Assembly: GCA_034432855.1 (NCBI GenBank)
Contig: DAOUBA010000056.1
Span: 1 to 7,108 of the forward strand
Direction: 5' to 3'
Source of the DNA: DAOUBA01 sp034432855
GTDB taxonomy: Bacteria; Chloroflexota; Anaerolineae; B4-G1
Length of the DNA: 7,108 nt
Shown here: positions 1 to 5,616 of the stretch, piece by piece
Layout of the letters: each line of letters begins with the position of its first letter
Position numbering within the stretch: position 1 is the first letter of the stretch
Notes under the pieces: generated by a model
Databases searched by the model: none
Seen by the model: the letters and a program-made list of their open reading frames with translations, nothing else
Told to the model about the DNA's origin: nothing
Position numbers and translations under genes: made by a program

Positions 1-99
1 CGCAGATTGACCGCAGATTGACGCTGATTTGTCCGAATTCGTGTTGGTTCGCGCCGAAAACCCAAGAAAATCTGCGTTTTTCTGCGTGCATCTGCGTCC
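1..99. repeat. 10-bp-period CGCAGAT repeat, inverted arms
   Basis: The left arm has CGCAGAT-like units starting at 1, 12 and 22 (the last reads CGCTGAT). The right arm has three decamers at 70-79, 80-89 and 90-99, each carrying the reverse complement core TCTGCGT at the same phase. The arms face each other and could pair imperfectly around a central part at about 32-69. The same unit recurs at 2615-2683. The open minus-strand reading frame passes through the whole element. The array is cut by the window edge, so its full extent is unknown. Confidence 0.8.
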
Positions 100-280
100 C
101 AGAAGAAGTTTGTCGGGTAATGAACCGTCCGGCGAACTGCGCCGCTTGCGCGCTCTGCAACAACGGTGTGACGACCATCGAGATAATGACACCCAACGCC
201 ACCGCCGCGTAGACTTTCTTCGAGCGACGGTAGACGACCAGCACCGTGCAGAAGGCGAGAGTGAGCGTAAATAGCGCTCC

Positions 281-339
281 GTGATACGTGATACGTGATA
301 CGTCCCCGATCCCTAGTCCCCAATCTCTGATCCCTACTT
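281..339. repeat. 7-bp-period tandem repeat (GTGATAC x3, then degenerate YCYNATC units)
   Basis: Three perfect GTGATAC heptamers occupy 281-301. After three bases, degenerate heptamers follow: CCCGATC (305-311), CCTAGTC (312-318), CCCAATC (319-325), TCTGATC (326-332) and CCTACTT (333-339). On the minus strand this is read in frame as about 20 residues (VGIRDWGLGIGDVSRITYHG) just before a hydrophobic segment of the broken left gene. It resembles the heptameric short tandemly repeated repetitive sequences known from cyanobacteria in form only; no relation is claimed. Confidence 0.8.
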
Positions 340-1100
340 GCTCGAAGCCCGAGAATGTGACGTCTACTTTGACCTCTACCCGGTCGCCGTTCTTCTCCGG
401 CCACTCCAGGTGGAGCGCCTGGCGCAGAGGCAGGCCGTCCGCGCGGACCCATAGCTCGCCTGTGCCGCCCATCTCCATGTAGACCTTCGGCAGGTCGAGT
501 CCGACGCCGTGCGGGAGTTCCCCTTGCTCGCGCAGATGTTGCTCGAGCTGGTCGCGCATGTAGACGGCGAAGGCGGGGCCGTCTACCCGGAAGGCGTAAT
601 GTGTCATCCGTGAGGCGCGATCCGGAACCTCGCGCACGTCGCGCACAGCGGCGAGGAAGGCCAGAAAATCGCCGTTGGGGGCGAAGAGGCCGCTGAAATC
701 GTTGACCTCTTCCCACGGCTCGGTACCGCGGCGGGCGAACGCCCGGTCACCCTCCACACGCAACCTGGACGCCGCTGGAAGCGTTCAGGATGCTCCCACC
801 ATCTGACCAGAGCGTGAAGTCGAGCGTTTGCCCGGGCAGGTCCGTGTGCCCTTCGAGGTGCAGAGCATCTTCGCGGCTGCGCCGCCCGACGTTGGTCACC
901 GTGGGCTGCGGGATAGTCGTCTGGATGACATCGGCTGAGAAGCGGTAGGCGCCGGCCTGGCGGGCGCGCTCCCATGCAGCCTGGATGGCGCTGTGCTCGC
1001 GCGCCGTGGTGAAGCTGGGGATAGAGGCACAATGCTAAGATGAGGCCATTCAGGGCAGCGAGGAGCAAACCGGGGTAGCGTGAGTGTCTCATTGTAACGG

Positions 1101-1107
1101 CTCCTTT
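1101..1107 (-). promoter_or_regulatory. Ribosome binding site of the left minus-strand gene
   Basis: AAAGGAG on the minus strand lies 8 bases before the ATG at 1092. It fixes this start over the longer same-frame reading that would begin near 1287, which would run through the promoter region. Confidence 0.75.
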
Positions 1108-1153
1108 CGTTGAGGAGGATGGGGTAAAGGGTCTAGCCGTCAGGCTTGCGGGG

Positions 1154-1218
1154 CTATGATACTCCCAAGTGGAGGAAAATGCAAACCTTGCGTTTTGTCC
1201 TGTTCTGGAGTATGATAG
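1154..1218. promoter_or_regulatory. Dyad-symmetric divergent promoter region
   Basis: On the plus strand, TTGCGT (1188-1193), a 17-bp spacer and TATGAT (1211-1216) form a sigma-70-like promoter that would start near 1223, ahead of the epimerase. On the minus strand, TTGCAT (1184-1179), a 17-bp spacer and TATCAT (1161-1156) form its mirror image, ahead of the left gene. Both share one dyad centre at 1186: CTATGATACTCC (1154-1165) pairs with GGAGTATGATAG (1207-1218) at 11 of 12 positions, and GCAA (1181-1184) pairs with TTGC (1188-1191). By hand count, 21 of 32 positions match across the dyad. The -10 arms could also be operator half-sites. Promoter function is inferred from the boxes. Confidence 0.6.
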
Positions 1219-1270
1219 AGCCGCGTGCCCACATTCACTACATTCCCTCAAATCGGTTGAAGATCGCGTG

Positions 1271-2473
1271 ATGAACCTCGGTTTCACGGAACTTGCCGCG
1301 CTCTACCGGGATGCCCTCTTTCAGGATGTGATCCCCTTCTGGGAGCGCCATTCGCTCGACCGTGAGTGCGGCGGCTACTTCACCTGTCTCGACCGTGCCG
1401 GGCGCGTCTTCGATACCGACAAGTTCGTCTGGCTGCAGGCGCGCCAGGTGTGGACGTTCTCCATGCTCTACAACCGCGCCGAACGGCGGGAGGAGTGGCT
1501 CGATGTGGCCCGTCTCGGCGCGGATTTCTTGCGCCAACACGGGATGGATACCGAGGGCAACTGGTACTTCGCGCTCGACCGGCAGGGCCGTCCGCTCGTC
1601 CAGCCGTATAACATCTTCTCCGATTGTTTCGCGGCCATGGCGTTCAGCCAGTACGCGCTCGCTGCGGGCGACGAGCCGGCGCGGGAGCTCGCGCTGCGCA
1701 CGTACCAGAATATCCTGCGCCGCAAAGATAACCCCAAGGGCAAGTACAACAAAGCTGTCCCCGGCGCGCGTCCCCTCAAGTCGCTGGCGCTGCCGATGAT
1801 CCTGGCGAATCTGACGCTGGAATTGGAATGGATGTTGCCTGCGGAGAGACTCGACGAGACCATCGAAATGTGTCTGGGCGAGGTGTGGGGGCTGTTCCTG
1901 GACAGAGAACGGATGCTCCTGTTCGAGCACGTCGCGCCGGATGGCTCTCATCCCGATTGCTTCGATGGGCGGCTGATCAACCCCGGCCATTCCATCGAGG
2001 CGATGTGGTTCCTGATGGACATCGGCCGCCGCCGCGGCGACCGGGCGCTGATCGAGCGGGCGGTGGACGTCGTCCTGAGTACGCTGGCCTTCGGCTGGGA
2101 TGAGCAGTATGGCGGCATCTTCTACTTCCTGGATGCGCAGGGCAGGCCCCCCCAGCAGCTCGAATGGGATCAGAAGCTCTGGTGGGTGCACCTGGAGACG
2201 CTGGTCGCGCTGGTGATGGGCTACGCGCTGACCGGGCGGCGCGAGTGCTGGGAGTGGTATGAGCGGGTGCACGACTACACTTGGACGCATTTCCCCGACC
2301 CGGAATACGGCGAGTGGTTCGGCTACCTCAACCGGCAGGGCGAGGTGCTGCTCAGTCTGAAGGGCGGCAAATGGAAGGGGTGCTTTCACGTGCCGCGGGC
2401 GTTGTTTAGAATTTATGAATTTACGAATTTACGAATGGATGAATGGGCGAATGAACGGGGAGGAGAAGGATGA
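1271..2473 (+). CDS. AGE-family sugar epimerase/isomerase (N-acylglucosamine 2-epimerase fold)
   Basis: The 400-residue product matches AGE (alpha6/alpha6-barrel) enzymes in length and motifs. I chose ATG 1271 because MNLGFTELAALYRDALFQD begins like the family; the same frame can extend to a GTG at 1169, but those residues look unrelated and overlap the promoter. The local Shine-Dalgarno sequence is weak. Expected catalytic-site residues are visible: R58 in the WLQARQVWTF motif, H240 in NPGHSIEAMW, E309 in WWVHLETLVAL and H373 in WKGCFHVPRALF. These fit the two-histidine proton-transfer mechanism known for N-acylglucosamine 2-epimerases and cellobiose 2-epimerases. The cytoplasmic enzyme would epimerise or isomerise a sugar; the substrate (N-acetylglucosamine, cellobiose, mannose or other) cannot be read from sequence. 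The last residues, from about 381, are encoded by an 8-bp-period repeat and are probably not part of the ancestral protein. It is the first gene of a likely operon and overlaps the next gene by four bases (ATGA). Confidence 0.92.
   Translation: MNLGFTELAALYRDALFQDVIPFWERHSLDRECGGYFTCLDRAGRVFDTDKFVWLQARQVWTFSMLYNRAERREEWLDVARLGADFLRQHGMDTEGNWYFALDRQGRPLVQPYNIFSDCFAAMAFSQYALAAGDEPARELALRTYQNILRRKDNPKGKYNKAVPGARPLKSLALPMILANLTLELEWMLPAERLDETIEMCLGEVWGLFLDRERMLLFEHVAPDGSHPDCFDGRLINPGHSIEAMWFLMDIGRRRGDRALIERAVDVVLSTLAFGWDEQYGGIFYFLDAQGRPPQQLEWDQKLWWVHLETLVALVMGYALTGRRECWEWYERVHDYTWTHFPDPEYGEWFGYLNRQGEVLLSLKGGKWKGCFHVPRALFRIYEFTNLRMDEWANERGGEG
2410..2457 (+). repeat. 8-bp-period tandem repeat (AATNNNYG), six units
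   Basis: The units are AATTTATG, AATTTACG, AATTTACG, AATGGATG, AATGGGCG and AATGAACG, in perfect 8-bp phase from 2410. The array lies inside the end of the epimerase gene and encodes most of its last 20 residues. A second array of the same family, in the opposite orientation, lies at 3030-3085. Confidence 0.88.
2457..2469 (+). promoter_or_regulatory. Strong Shine-Dalgarno for the four-helix gene
   Basis: GGGGAGGAGAAGG immediately precedes ATG 2470. It lies within the last codons of the epimerase and supports translational coupling, even though the downstream gene is now broken. Confidence 0.7.
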
Positions 2474-3035
2474 ATTTTAAGGAGTGGGAGGCGGGGGTAT
2501 CCGGGCGAATCAAGGCGGAGCCGGAATGGAACTTTTATGCCTACCCCAGGGCGTTGTTCATGTATAGTATAGTATTGCTCTCGAAAAACCATTGTAACCG
2601 CGAAGATTTTTGGAACGCAGATTCACGCAGATTTTCGCAGAATGAAGAAAAAAACCAGCGTTCATCTGCGTTTGTCTGCGTCCGCGCTTTTTGGGTTGCG
2701 GACGGAGGCCGCGCTATGACATTGTGTGGGAGGATTGCGAGAAGTTGACGCATGACTTGCGCGGCAAGGCCATTGCTCAACAGATCATCCGCAGCGCCGG
2801 CTCCATCTGCGCCAATATCGAGGAGGGGTACGGTCGGGGGATCGGCTCGCAGTCGTATCTCTGTTTCCTCCGTATCTCCATTGGCTCGGCCCGCGAGACG
2901 AAAGGGTGGTACTTCCGCACCCGTCGCCTTCTCTCCACCGAGGTGCTCGAACATCGCCTGTCTCTGCTGGACGAAATCATCTCCCTTATCGCTACCGAAA
3001 TCGGCCGTCACAACAAACATAAACCCAACCCATGA
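2470..3035 (+). pseudogene. Four-helix bundle protein (23S rRNA intervening-sequence protein type), split by repeat insertion
   Basis: The N-terminal part reads MNFKEWEAGVSGRIKAEPEW and on to ALFMY (residues 1-32, ending at 2565). The rest resumes in another frame at 2718 with DIVWEDCEKLTHDLRGKAIA and contains the family signature IIRSAGSICANIEEGYGRG, then SARETKGWYF and a final helix, ending at TGA 3033-3035. Removing 2566-2717 (152 bp) joins TAT to GAC and restores a 137-residue protein of usual family length. As it stands, the first frame stops at 2746-2748 after 92 residues. The second half has only a TTG candidate start at 2691 with no clear ribosome binding site. The intact family forms small helical oligomers; its role is poorly known beyond its frequent association with 23S rRNA intervening sequences. 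Here it sits inside a sugar operon, four bases overlapping the epimerase. A functional product could arise only by frameshifting or internal initiation. Confidence 0.88.
2566..2717. mobile_element. About 152-bp palindromic repeat element inserted in the four-helix gene
   Basis: The insert is bounded by TAT on both sides (2563-2565 and 2715-2717), a possible 3-bp target duplication. Inside are CGCAG decamers at 2615-2624, 2625-2634 and 2635-2644. Opposite-facing TCTGCGT decamers lie at 2664-2673 and 2674-2683, separated by an A-rich stretch. The core could fold into an imperfect hairpin. No open frame for a transposase exists in it, so if mobile it is non-autonomous. The same unit family occurs at 1-99. 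The boundaries come from restoring the interrupted protein, not from comparison with a second copy. Confidence 0.75.
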
Positions 3036-3085
3036 TCCATCCATCCGCCCATTCGTATATTCGTAAATTCGCCCATTCGTAAATC
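3030..3085 (-). repeat. 8-bp-period tandem repeat, inverted relative to the 2410 array
   Basis: On the plus strand the units are CCATGATC, CATCCATC, CGCCCATT, CGTATATT, CGTAAATT, CGCCCATT and CGTAAATC in 8-bp phase. Read on the minus strand they give the same AATTTACG and AATGGGCG units as the 2410 array. The first unit contains the TGA stop of the four-helix gene, and the last ends just before the GAGG Shine-Dalgarno of the next gene. It fills most of the 61-bp gap between genes. Confidence 0.87.
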
Positions 3086-3096
3086 CGAGGTTCCCA

Positions 3097-4041
3097 ATGA
3101 AAATCACCGGTACCTTCCTCGACGAGATCACCCACGACATCCCCTCCAACAACTGGGGGCGGGCAGAGTGGGCGCGCGATTTCCGCGTGATGCAGTCCAT
3201 CGGCATTGACACCGTGATCCTGATCCGCGCCGGGTGTGGGCGGATCGCCACATTCCCCTCCCAGGTGCTCCAGCGCGAGGTGGACATCTACCCGGTCTAC
3301 GAAGACCTGGTGGCCATGTTCCTCGACCTGGCCGAGGAGCACGAGATGGCGTTCTGGTTCGGGACGTACGATTCGGTCACGTATGCGCCGCGCGAGCGCA
3401 CCATCCCGGAGCATCTCGACCTGGGGCGGGCGTTCATGGACGAGGCATGGGAGCGGTACGGCCAGCGCAAGGCGTTCCAGGGCTGGTACCTGACGTTCGA
3501 GATCGCCGGCAAGGAGCCGACGCGCCTCGAATGTCTGCGCCGTCTCGGCGAGCATTGCAAATCGCTCTCCCCGCACCTGCCCACGCTCATCTCCCCCTAC
3601 ATCGCCGGGGGCAAGCTCGTGCGCACGCCGGTCACGCTGCGGGAACACTACGCCGCCTGGGACGACATCCTGGCCTATCTGGAGGGCGTGGTGGACATCG
3701 TCGCGTTCCAGGATGGACAGGTGGATTACGATGTGCTGCCCGACTTCCTGCGCGCCAACAGCGAGCTGATCGCGCGTCACGGGATGCGCCCCTGGTCGAA
3801 CGTCGAATCCTTCGACCGCGATATGCCATTCAACTTCCCGCCGATTGACTGGCGCAAGCTGTGGTGGAAGATGGAGGCCGCCGAGGCCATGGGCGTCGAG
3901 AAGCTCATCACGTTCGAGTTCTCGCACTTTATGAGTCCACATTCGTGCTGGCCGGCGGCGCGGAATTTGTTCCGGCGGTATTGTGACCATTTCGGGATCA
4001 CAGCCGATGGAGACGCCGGCCGCTCTCAGAACAGGAGTTAG
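3097..4041 (+). CDS. DUF4434-like TIM-barrel protein, probable glycoside hydrolase
   Basis: The 314-residue product has no signal peptide or membrane segment and is likely cytoplasmic. ATG 3097 is preceded by GAGG at 3087-3090. The opening, MKITGTFLDEITHDIPSNNW, followed by EWARDFRVMQSIGIDTVILI (about residues 24-43), is typical of DUF4434-type (beta/alpha)8 barrels, which are related to glycosidase barrels. Candidate active-site acids at strand ends are E135 in GWYLTFEI, D206/D210 in FQDGQVDY, E237 in WSNVESF and E274 in ITFEFSHFMSP; which of them are catalytic is not known to me. It follows the disrupted four-helix gene and is followed after only four bases by the next gene, so it is part of the operon. 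The sugar context supports a role in glycan or glycoside breakdown, but no biochemical activity is established for this group that I can apply. The last dozen residues (after about FGITADG) look non-conserved. Confidence 0.72.
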   Translation: MKITGTFLDEITHDIPSNNWGRAEWARDFRVMQSIGIDTVILIRAGCGRIATFPSQVLQREVDIYPVYEDLVAMFLDLAEEHEMAFWFGTYDSVTYAPRERTIPEHLDLGRAFMDEAWERYGQRKAFQGWYLTFEIAGKEPTRLECLRRLGEHCKSLSPHLPTLISPYIAGGKLVRTPVTLREHYAAWDDILAYLEGVVDIVAFQDGQVDYDVLPDFLRANSELIARHGMRPWSNVESFDRDMPFNFPPIDWRKLWWKMEAAEAMGVEKLITFEFSHFMSPHSCWPAARNLFRRYCDHFGITADGDAGRSQNRS

Positions 4042-4045
4042 GAAA

Positions 4046-4777
4046 ATGAGATCACGTAAACGTATCCGTAAGCACAAGCGCGGCGGGTATACTCAGCCGC
4101 AGCGCCCAGATAGCCCACCTCCCATCTGGAAAACGGGGGATTCCGTCGTTGTCAAACCAGGCGTCCGCGACCCCGATTTCGACATAGATATCAGGGGGTG
4201 GCAAGGACGCGTGCTGGAGGAAGCGAACGCCGACGGGTTGATCCTGATTGGCTGGGACAGCATCACCCTGCGCCAGATGCCCGATGCGATCATCGCCAAG
4301 AGTGAGGAGGAGGGGCTGAACTGGTCGCAGATGTTCCTGAAAACGACGGAGGTCGAGGCGGCCGGTCCCAGGGACAGCCCAGAGGATGTGCGCCAAGCAA
4401 TTTGGGACACCGAGGATAAACACGCTTGGAGTTTCCTGGGCGAGGAGGGACTGTGCATCAACCGCATCCTGGCCGGTGTGGATCGGGATGACGATGTGGC
4501 AGCCGTACGCGCCTGGAAGAGATACCTGGACAAACACCTGACATTTCCCTTCGAGGCGAAGATCGTCGAATTTCAGGAGCGCGGTCCCCTGCAGGCCGGG
4601 GATCGCTTACGAGTGTTGGGTATCTCGGAGGCGAACGATTTCTACGGCATTATCGTCAGCGTGAGATCGAGGCGCGGCCAGCTCGATTTCCCGCTCTGTG
4701 ACCTCGAAGTGATTGACGAAGACTCGCCCAACTACGAACCGGTGCACGATTACTGCGTCTGGTTTGCGAACAGGTGA
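4046..4777 (+). CDS. Two-domain protein with CcbP-like (calcium-binding) C-terminal domain
   Basis: I chose ATG 4046 because AGGAG (4033-4037) lies 8 bases upstream, overlapping the end of the previous gene; the same frame extends to 3983 but would overlap that gene by 59 bases. The 243-residue product opens with a very basic tail (MRSRKRIRKHKRGGY). Residues about 27-98 (WKTGDSVVVKPGVRDPDFDI, GWQGRV, LILIGWDSITLRQMPD) look like a small SH3/KOW-type beta barrel. A helical acidic linker (about 110-163) follows. Residues about 166-243 (TFPFEAKIVEFQERGPLQAG, DFYGIIVSVR, FPLCDLEV, SPNYEPVHDYCVWFANR) resemble the small acidic calcium-binding protein CcbP of Anabaena. The family match is from memory of its FPFEA, PLCDLE and WFANR motifs. 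Its role in this operon is unknown; a regulatory or scaffolding role is possible. No membrane segment is visible. It ends 6 bp before the acetyltransferase gene. Confidence 0.62.
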   Translation: MRSRKRIRKHKRGGYTQPQRPDSPPPIWKTGDSVVVKPGVRDPDFDIDIRGWQGRVLEEANADGLILIGWDSITLRQMPDAIIAKSEEEGLNWSQMFLKTTEVEAAGPRDSPEDVRQAIWDTEDKHAWSFLGEEGLCINRILAGVDRDDDVAAVRAWKRYLDKHLTFPFEAKIVEFQERGPLQAGDRLRVLGISEANDFYGIIVSVRSRRGQLDFPLCDLEVIDEDSPNYEPVHDYCVWFANR

Positions 4778-4783
4778 GGTGAG

Positions 4784-5542
4784 ATGGCCGCTGTGACAAA
4801 AACCGACGTTGTGAATGGATCGAGAAGCCTGGGCCTGCGCCCCGGCCACAACGTGCTCGTCCACAGCTCCTTGCGCAGCCTGGGCTACGTCGAGGGTGGG
4901 GCGGAGGCCGTGATTGACGCGCTGATCGAGGCCGTCAGCCCGGGCGGCACGGTGCTGGTCCCGACATTGACCGGCAGCGAGGCGCTTTCCCCCGCTAACC
5001 CGCCCATCTTCGACCCCATGAACACCCCCTGCTGGACTGGCCGCATCCCGGAGACGTTCCGGCGGCGACCCGACGCCATCCGCAGTCTCCACCCCACCCA
5101 TTCCGTCGCCGCCATCGGCCCCGCAGCCGCCGCGTTGACGCAGGATCACGTCAATTCGGTGACGCCGTGCGATGAGCTATCGCCCTACGGCAAACTTGCG
5201 CAGCGCGAGGACGGGTATATCCTGTTCATCGGCGTCACTCACGAGGTGAACACGACGCTCCACCACGTCGAGGAGATCGCCGGGGTGGATTACCACATGC
5301 AGACGGAGTTCGCCAGGGCTGTGATCGTCGTGGACGGGAAAGAAATCCACCGTCACATCCTGCTCCACCGGTACGGTACCCCGCGCAACTTTAGCGCGAT
5401 AGAGCCGATTCTCGAAGAGCGCGGAATACAAACGCGGGGCAACATCGGTCAGGCGGAGGTGCGGTTGGTGCACGCCAAGCGAATGGTGGAGACGACGTTG
5501 CGCTGCCTGCGCGCGTCGCCGCGGCTCCTGTGTGCACCGTAG
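4784..5542 (+). CDS. AAC(3)/antibiotic_NAT-family N-acetyltransferase
   Basis: The 252-residue product carries the family motifs in order: VHSSLRSLGYVEGG (H27-S28-S29), GGTVLVPT (54-61), FDPMNTPCWTGRIPE (76-90), RSLHPTHSVAAIG (100-112), TPCDELSPYGKL (127-138), ILFIGV (146-151) and NTTLHHVEE (156-164, with the expected active-site histidine). Such enzymes transfer acetyl from acetyl-CoA to an amino group, classically N3 of aminoglycosides. Many family members outside resistance elements have other or unknown substrates. Here it sits 6 bp after the preceding gene, with a GAGG overlapping that gene's stop codon, in a sugar-catabolic operon, so an amino-sugar or glycoside substrate is plausible (inference). 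The TAG stop (5540-5542) lies inside the arm of the following repeat, so the last residues may have been altered by repeat insertion; length is close to normal for the family. Confidence 0.9.
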   Translation: MAAVTKTDVVNGSRSLGLRPGHNVLVHSSLRSLGYVEGGAEAVIDALIEAVSPGGTVLVPTLTGSEALSPANPPIFDPMNTPCWTGRIPETFRRRPDAIRSLHPTHSVAAIGPAAAALTQDHVNSVTPCDELSPYGKLAQREDGYILFIGVTHEVNTTLHHVEEIAGVDYHMQTEFARAVIVVDGKEIHRHILLHRYGTPRNFSAIEPILEERGIQTRGNIGQAEVRLVHAKRMVETTLRCLRASPRLLCAP

Positions 5543-5607
5543 GGGCAACCCTTGCGGTTGTCCATCTTCTTCTAATCGCTCAAGGCGGGCGCAAGGCCCG
5601 CCCCTAC
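5539..5607. repeat. REP-like double-hairpin element with inverted ends
   Basis: The ends are perfect inverted repeats: GTAGGGGC (5539-5546) and GCCCCTAC (5600-5607). Each arm holds its own hairpin: CAACC-CTTGC-GGTTG (5546-5560), and GGCGGGC-GCAAG-GCCCGCC (5584-5602, a perfect 7-bp stem). The loops CTTGC and GCAAG are reverse complements, so the arms are inverted copies of one unit. Stem bases differ between arms (AAC/GTT versus GGG/CCC) yet still pair. It supplies the stop codon of the acetyltransferase and fills most of the 84-bp gap before the GH4 gene. Confidence 0.85.
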
Positions 5608-5616
5608 AACTTATCT

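Larger units (their letters stand above)
1..1092 (-). pseudogene. Frameshifted gene for a secreted/surface protein, partial (runs off left edge)
   Basis: The start is ATG at 1092-1090, preceded by AAAGGAG (1107-1101) at 8-base spacing. The first residues, MRHSRYPGLLLAALNGLILA, look like a Sec signal peptide. The frame then shifts twice, each time by one extra base: near 1017-1020 (a CCCC run on the minus strand), and near 761-763, where the second frame would stop at 749-747. Removing one base at each place gives a continuous frame of at least 363 codons with no stop to the window edge. The restored protein has a polar exported region (for example AYRFSADVIQTTIPQPTVTN), a part with ELWVRADGLPLRQALHLEW that faintly recalls LppX/LolA-type lipoprotein folds, then two hydrophobic segments (ALFTLTLAFCTVLVVY and VALGVIISMVVTPLL). 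Repeat-derived stretches lie before the first hydrophobic segment and after the second. I do not recognise the family firmly and assign no function. Assembly error rather than true decay is possible, since both shifts are single-base. Confidence 0.72.

Noticed and set aside
18..482. Small plus-strand frames in the left 500 bp
   Set aside because: They lie opposite the continuous minus-strand frame, run through the repeat arrays and have no ribosome binding sites or family resemblance.
1238..2389. Long minus-strand open frame opposite the epimerase
   Set aside because: It is a shadow of a GC-rich gene. The plus strand carries clear AGE motifs, and the minus reading has no recognisable family and no ribosome binding site at a sensible start.
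2410..3085. CRISPR array
   Set aside because: The repeats are 7-10 bp units in direct tandem with no 25-40 bp repeats and no unique spacers, and no cas genes are in the window.
3983..4045. Upstream extension of the CcbP-like gene to 3983
   Set aside because: It would overlap the preceding gene by 59 bases, whereas ATG 4046 has AGGAG at ideal spacing and begins a plausible basic tail.
2992..4077. Minus-strand open frame opposite the DUF4434-like gene
   Set aside because: The plus-strand protein has a recognisable family start and ribosome binding site, while the minus reading runs through the octamer array and lacks any familiar motif.
4784..5542. Acquired aminoglycoside resistance gene
   Set aside because: There is no integron, insertion sequence or plasmid context; the gene is packed in an operon with sugar enzymes and its base use looks like its neighbours.
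5546..5602. Intrinsic terminator between the acetyltransferase and GH4
   Set aside because: The hairpins are strong but lack a following T-run, and their arm symmetry and stop-codon overlap fit a REP-like repeat better.
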